The notes under the pieces are model-generated. The model saw nothing but the letters and a program-made list of their open reading frames with translations, was not told where the DNA came from and ran no database searches. From the NCBI GenBank assembly GCA_900546845.1, contig UREK01000001.1, forward strand, positions 1-64,000: DNA of 64,000 nucleotides, given 5' to 3'. Shown one piece after another: positions 61,693-64,000 of this stretch. Every line of letters begins with the position of its first letter. Position 1 is the stretch's first letter. The translations under genes were made by a program, and so were the position numbers. This stretch comes from an uncultured Eubacteriales bacterium. GTDB taxonomy: Bacteria; Bacillota; Clostridia; Christensenellales; CAG-138.

Positions 61693-62490
61693 TTACAGCA
61701 CGAACTTCACCGCGCGCACAACGTCCACGTAATCCGTGGTTTCCATGCGGATGGTACGGTCCCCAACGAGGGTAAAGCCGGGATAATAGGACATGGAGAC
61801 GGCGTTTTCGTGTTCCTTGTAGGTAACTTCAAAAACAAATTTCTCCGGCATGGGGATGAGGCCCTTCGTAAGATCCTGGGAGAGCGCTTCCCGTGCGGCT
61901 TCCCGGATGCGCTCACAGGCGAGTTCCGGATGGATGCTGCGGGTCATGCTGCCAAATCCGTCCTTTACGGCGACAGTTTTCAGCAGCGGATACATGCCTG
62001 CGCTGTCCTCGCAGAGCATCTTGTCGCCCGTCAGGAGCACAGGGGGTACCTTTTCATAGTTTGCGACGAGGCTGAACAGCATGAATTCGCTGCAAAGCCG
62101 GCCGTTCAGACGCACCTCGAACGGCCGCCTGGAAAAGGTGTGCGAAAGCGGGTTGCCGTTACGGCCGGCAGCGGAATGGTATCCGATGAACATGGCCGCG
62201 TCGAACCCCTGCTCCACACCATAGGCCATGGTGTAAGGGTGGCCGCAGCCGCTGCGGATCAGCTCGACGCAGCGTGGCAGCTGGCGGATGTCAAGGTTGG
62301 TGCCGCTCGCGTGCGCGTCCTTGACCAAGATGGACTCCGCTCCCGCCGCAATGGCTCCTTCGCAGGCAGCCCTGACCTCGTTGGTCATCTGCTGCACCGC
62401 GGCGGCGTAGGTAGCCTGCGTCCGGTTGCACTCTTCCCAGAGCGTTGTGGTGGTGATGCCTTCGATGTCGGCGCTGATGAATACGCGCAT
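61693..62490 (-). CDS. M55-family D-aminopeptidase (DppA-like)
   Basis: A 265-residue M55 peptidase. MRVFISADIEGI (Asp8, Glu10), VKDAHASGTNLD near 56-67 (Asp58, His60), a MFIGYHSAAG (His104) and a SEFMLFSLVANYEKVPPVLLTGD region correspond to the zinc ligands and decamer signature of DppA. These enzymes cleave D-amino-acid dipeptides, perhaps from peptidoglycan. It stands alone between terminators. Confidence 0.92.
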   Translation of the reverse strand: MRVFISADIEGITTTTLWEECNRTQATYAAAVQQMTNEVRAACEGAIAAGAESILVKDAHASGTNLDIRQLPRCVELIRSGCGHPYTMAYGVEQGFDAAMFIGYHSAAGRNGNPLSHTFSRRPFEVRLNGRLCSEFMLFSLVANYEKVPPVLLTGDKMLCEDSAGMYPLLKTVAVKDGFGSMTRSIHPELACERIREAAREALSQDLTKGLIPMPEKFVFEVTYKEHENAVSMSYYPGFTLVGDRTIRMETTDYVDVVRAVKFVL

Positions 62491-62580
62491 TGGATTCCTC
62501 CTTAAATAAGATTGTAGGTTTGATGCCCAATCGGAATATAATATATTTTACCAGAAAATGCGCTGGGCGGGAAGGGCGCG

Positions 62581-63279
62581 CTATACCTTTTCCGCCATGC
62601 GGTAGCCCACGCCGATCTCGGTGAGGATATATTGCGGGGCCATGCTGTCCCGCTCGATCTTGCGCCGGATGTTGGACATGTTCACGCGCAGGATGCGGTT
62701 GTTTTCCGCATCCGCGTAAGGGCCCCAGACATGGTTGATGATATAGCTGTACGTGAGAACTTTCCCGGGATGCCGGGCGATGAGTTCCACGATGCGGTAT
62801 TCCACCTGCGTGAGGCGGATGGTTTCGCCGCCGACCGTGACGCTGCGCTTGGCAAAATCAATTTTAAATTCCCCGACGCTGTAAGCGTCGTCCGGCGCGG
62901 CGGAGGGGGCGTTACGGCGGAGAACGGCGCGCATGCGTGCAAGCAGCTCCGGCGCGGAAAACGGCTTTGTGATGTAATCGTCCGCGCCGTTGTCGAGCGC
63001 GAGGATTTTGTCCTGCTCCGTGCTGCGCGCGCTGACGACGATCACGGGCACGCGAGTCCACGCGCGCAGCTCCTTCAGGAGCTTTACGCCGTCGACGTCG
63101 GGCAGCCCAAGGTCGAGCAGCACCATATCCGGCATATAGGCGGAGACGGAGGCGCGCGCGTCGGCGCCGTTTTGCGCTGAGAGGACGCGGTATCCGCCCG
63201 CATACAGCACGGTTTTCAATACCTTTAAAATATAGCCCTCGTCTTCGATCACAAGGACGGTCGGTTTAACTGTGGCCAT
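62581..63279 (-). CDS. kdpE: OmpR-family response regulator (KdpE-like)
   Basis: A 232-residue regulator. The receiver domain has the phosphoacceptor Asp56 in LLDLGLPD and Lys in VSARSTEQDKILAL...DDYITKPF. The C-terminal winged helix (about 140-230) with GEFKIDFAKRSVTVGGETIRLTQVEYRIVELIARHPGKVLTYSYI is OmpR/PhoB type. The closest look is KdpE, which controls high-affinity potassium uptake; kdpABC is not in view. It overlaps the kinase gene by 14 bases. Confidence 0.9.
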   Translation of the reverse strand: MATVKPTVLVIEDEGYILKVLKTVLYAGGYRVLSAQNGADARASVSAYMPDMVLLDLGLPDVDGVKLLKELRAWTRVPVIVVSARSTEQDKILALDNGADDYITKPFSAPELLARMRAVLRRNAPSAAPDDAYSVGEFKIDFAKRSVTVGGETIRLTQVEYRIVELIARHPGKVLTYSYIINHVWGPYADAENNRILRVNMSNIRRKIERDSMAPQYILTEIGVGYRMAEKV

Positions 63280-64000
63280 TGGAATCCTCCTTTGGGAGCG
63301 TCAGCGTAAATACCGCGCCGCACGGGTTTCCATTGCGCCCGTAGATCTCGCCGCCGTGCGCCTGGATGATGCTTTTGCAGATGGAAAGGCCAAGCCCCAT
63401 GCCGTGGGTGGAATCCCCGGCACGCCGCGCCGACGGCTCGAACAGCGTCGAGAGATCCTCCTGGCTCAGCCCGCGGCCATAATCGCGCACGGTGAACGAT
63501 ACGAACGCGTCCCCGTCCTCGGCGATGAGGTCGATCCGGGCGGCGGAGCCGGAATATTTCACCGCGTTTTCAATCAGGTTCATAAGCACCTGCACAATGA
63601 GCGTCGGGTCCATCGGCACCATCAGGAATTCGGCGGGCGGCGTGACGGCGATCTCCGCATCCGGGAAGCGGCCGCGCGCTTTTTCCAGGGTTTCCGAGAG
63701 GATCTCTTCAATCGGCTCGCAGCTTTTGTTGAGCTTTGGACCGCTTGCCCCCACGCGCGTGACGGAAAGCAGGTTTTCCACTATGCGCAGCAGCCAGGCC
63801 GCTTCTTCCCCGATGCTCTGGATCAAATCGCGCCGCGCGGCCTCGTCCAGCGCCACATCCTCCTGGTTTAATGCGGAGCAAGCGCCGATGATGCCGGTGA
63901 GCGGCGTACGCAGGTCGTGGGAGATGGAGCGGAGAAAGTCGGAGCGCATGCGCTCGAGCTCCTTTTCCATCAGGATCTTCTGTTCGCGGCGCATGAGCGC
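63266..64000 (-). CDS. kdpD: Sensor histidine kinase, KdpD-like (C-terminal part; cut by window end)
   Basis: The visible 244 residues hold a histidine-kinase core. SDFLRSISHDLRTPLTGIIGACSAL has the phosphorylated His, LLRIVENLLSVTRV is the second H-box helix typical of KdpD, then VLMNLIENAVKYSG (N box), FTVRDYGRGLSQED (G1) and GMGLGLSICKSIIQAHGG (G2). The sensory and membrane part lies beyond the window, and the frame continues past 64000. The regulator gene follows directly. Confidence 0.88.
   Translation of the reverse strand, partial: ALMRREQKILMEKELERMRSDFLRSISHDLRTPLTGIIGACSALNQEDVALDEAARRDLIQSIGEEAAWLLRIVENLLSVTRVGASGPKLNKSCEPIEEILSETLEKARGRFPDAEIAVTPPAEFLMVPMDPTLIVQVLMNLIENAVKYSGSAARIDLIAEDGDAFVSFTVRDYGRGLSQEDLSTLFEPSARRAGDSTHGMGLGLSICKSIIQAHGGEIYGRNGNPCGAVFTLTLPKEDSNGHS

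Overview
The window looks like an origin-proximal piece of a high-GC Gram-positive chromosome, probably an anaerobic gut Clostridia-type Firmicute. This is inferred from a single-polypeptide pyruvate:ferredoxin oxidoreductase, a two-subunit CoA-transferase, a T-box leader on leuS, a cobalamin riboswitch on a B12 importer, strong AGGAGG ribosome sites, TTGACA/TATAAT promoters, parAB (soj/spo0J) and parS sites. No rRNA, tRNA, CRISPR array or prophage was found.

Layout. 1-2,000: an oriC-like block with several DnaA-box matches, then dnaN. 2,000-8,400: a PHP phosphoesterase/RpiR regulator pair and the large PFOR gene. 8,400-16,400: a secreted SH3b-sortase protein, cysS, an AAA ATPase carrying a parS site, an unlinked murG and a THUMP-type methyltransferase. 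16,500-21,250: CoA-transferase genes, an unknown membrane protein bracketed by two identical parS-containing hairpins, then parA-parB. 21,300-38,400: housekeeping and envelope genes (murA, M23/G5 protein, NagZ-like glycosidase with a fourth parS, a double-domain RluA pseudouridine synthase, cvpA, two tandem lipid kinases, dapF, M28 peptidase, ion transporter). 38,450-41,181: T-box and leuS.

41,200-50,780 is an AT-richer accessory island with foreign-looking genes: a GNAT, a Nudix hydrolase, an MPQTG wall-anchored protein, a TetR-ABC-FtsX operon and a KTR-domain remnant typical of conjugative transposons. Several genes there are broken by one visible lesion each: an amber codon after a lipobox, an amber codon in the KTR gene, a 37-bp tandem duplication in a GNAT, and a lost start codon before a signal-peptide-like stretch. 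50,800-64,000 returns to the core style: a riboswitch-controlled btuFCD-like importer, a MATE exporter, a GNAT, a polyamine ABC importer with its XRE-cupin regulator, a DppA-type peptidase and a KdpDE-type two-component pair cut by the window edge.

The most unusual feature that is not a gene is a dispersed intergenic repeat (family A, at least eleven full or partial copies) with imperfect inverted ends and several hairpins. The arms of one hairpin class differ between copies yet stay complementary, suggesting selection for structure. A second family (B) has two clear copies, one of which supplies the last codons of a peptidase gene. Together the dnaN/oriC-like block, parAB and four parS sites suggest a chromosome-segregation centre over about 27 kb.
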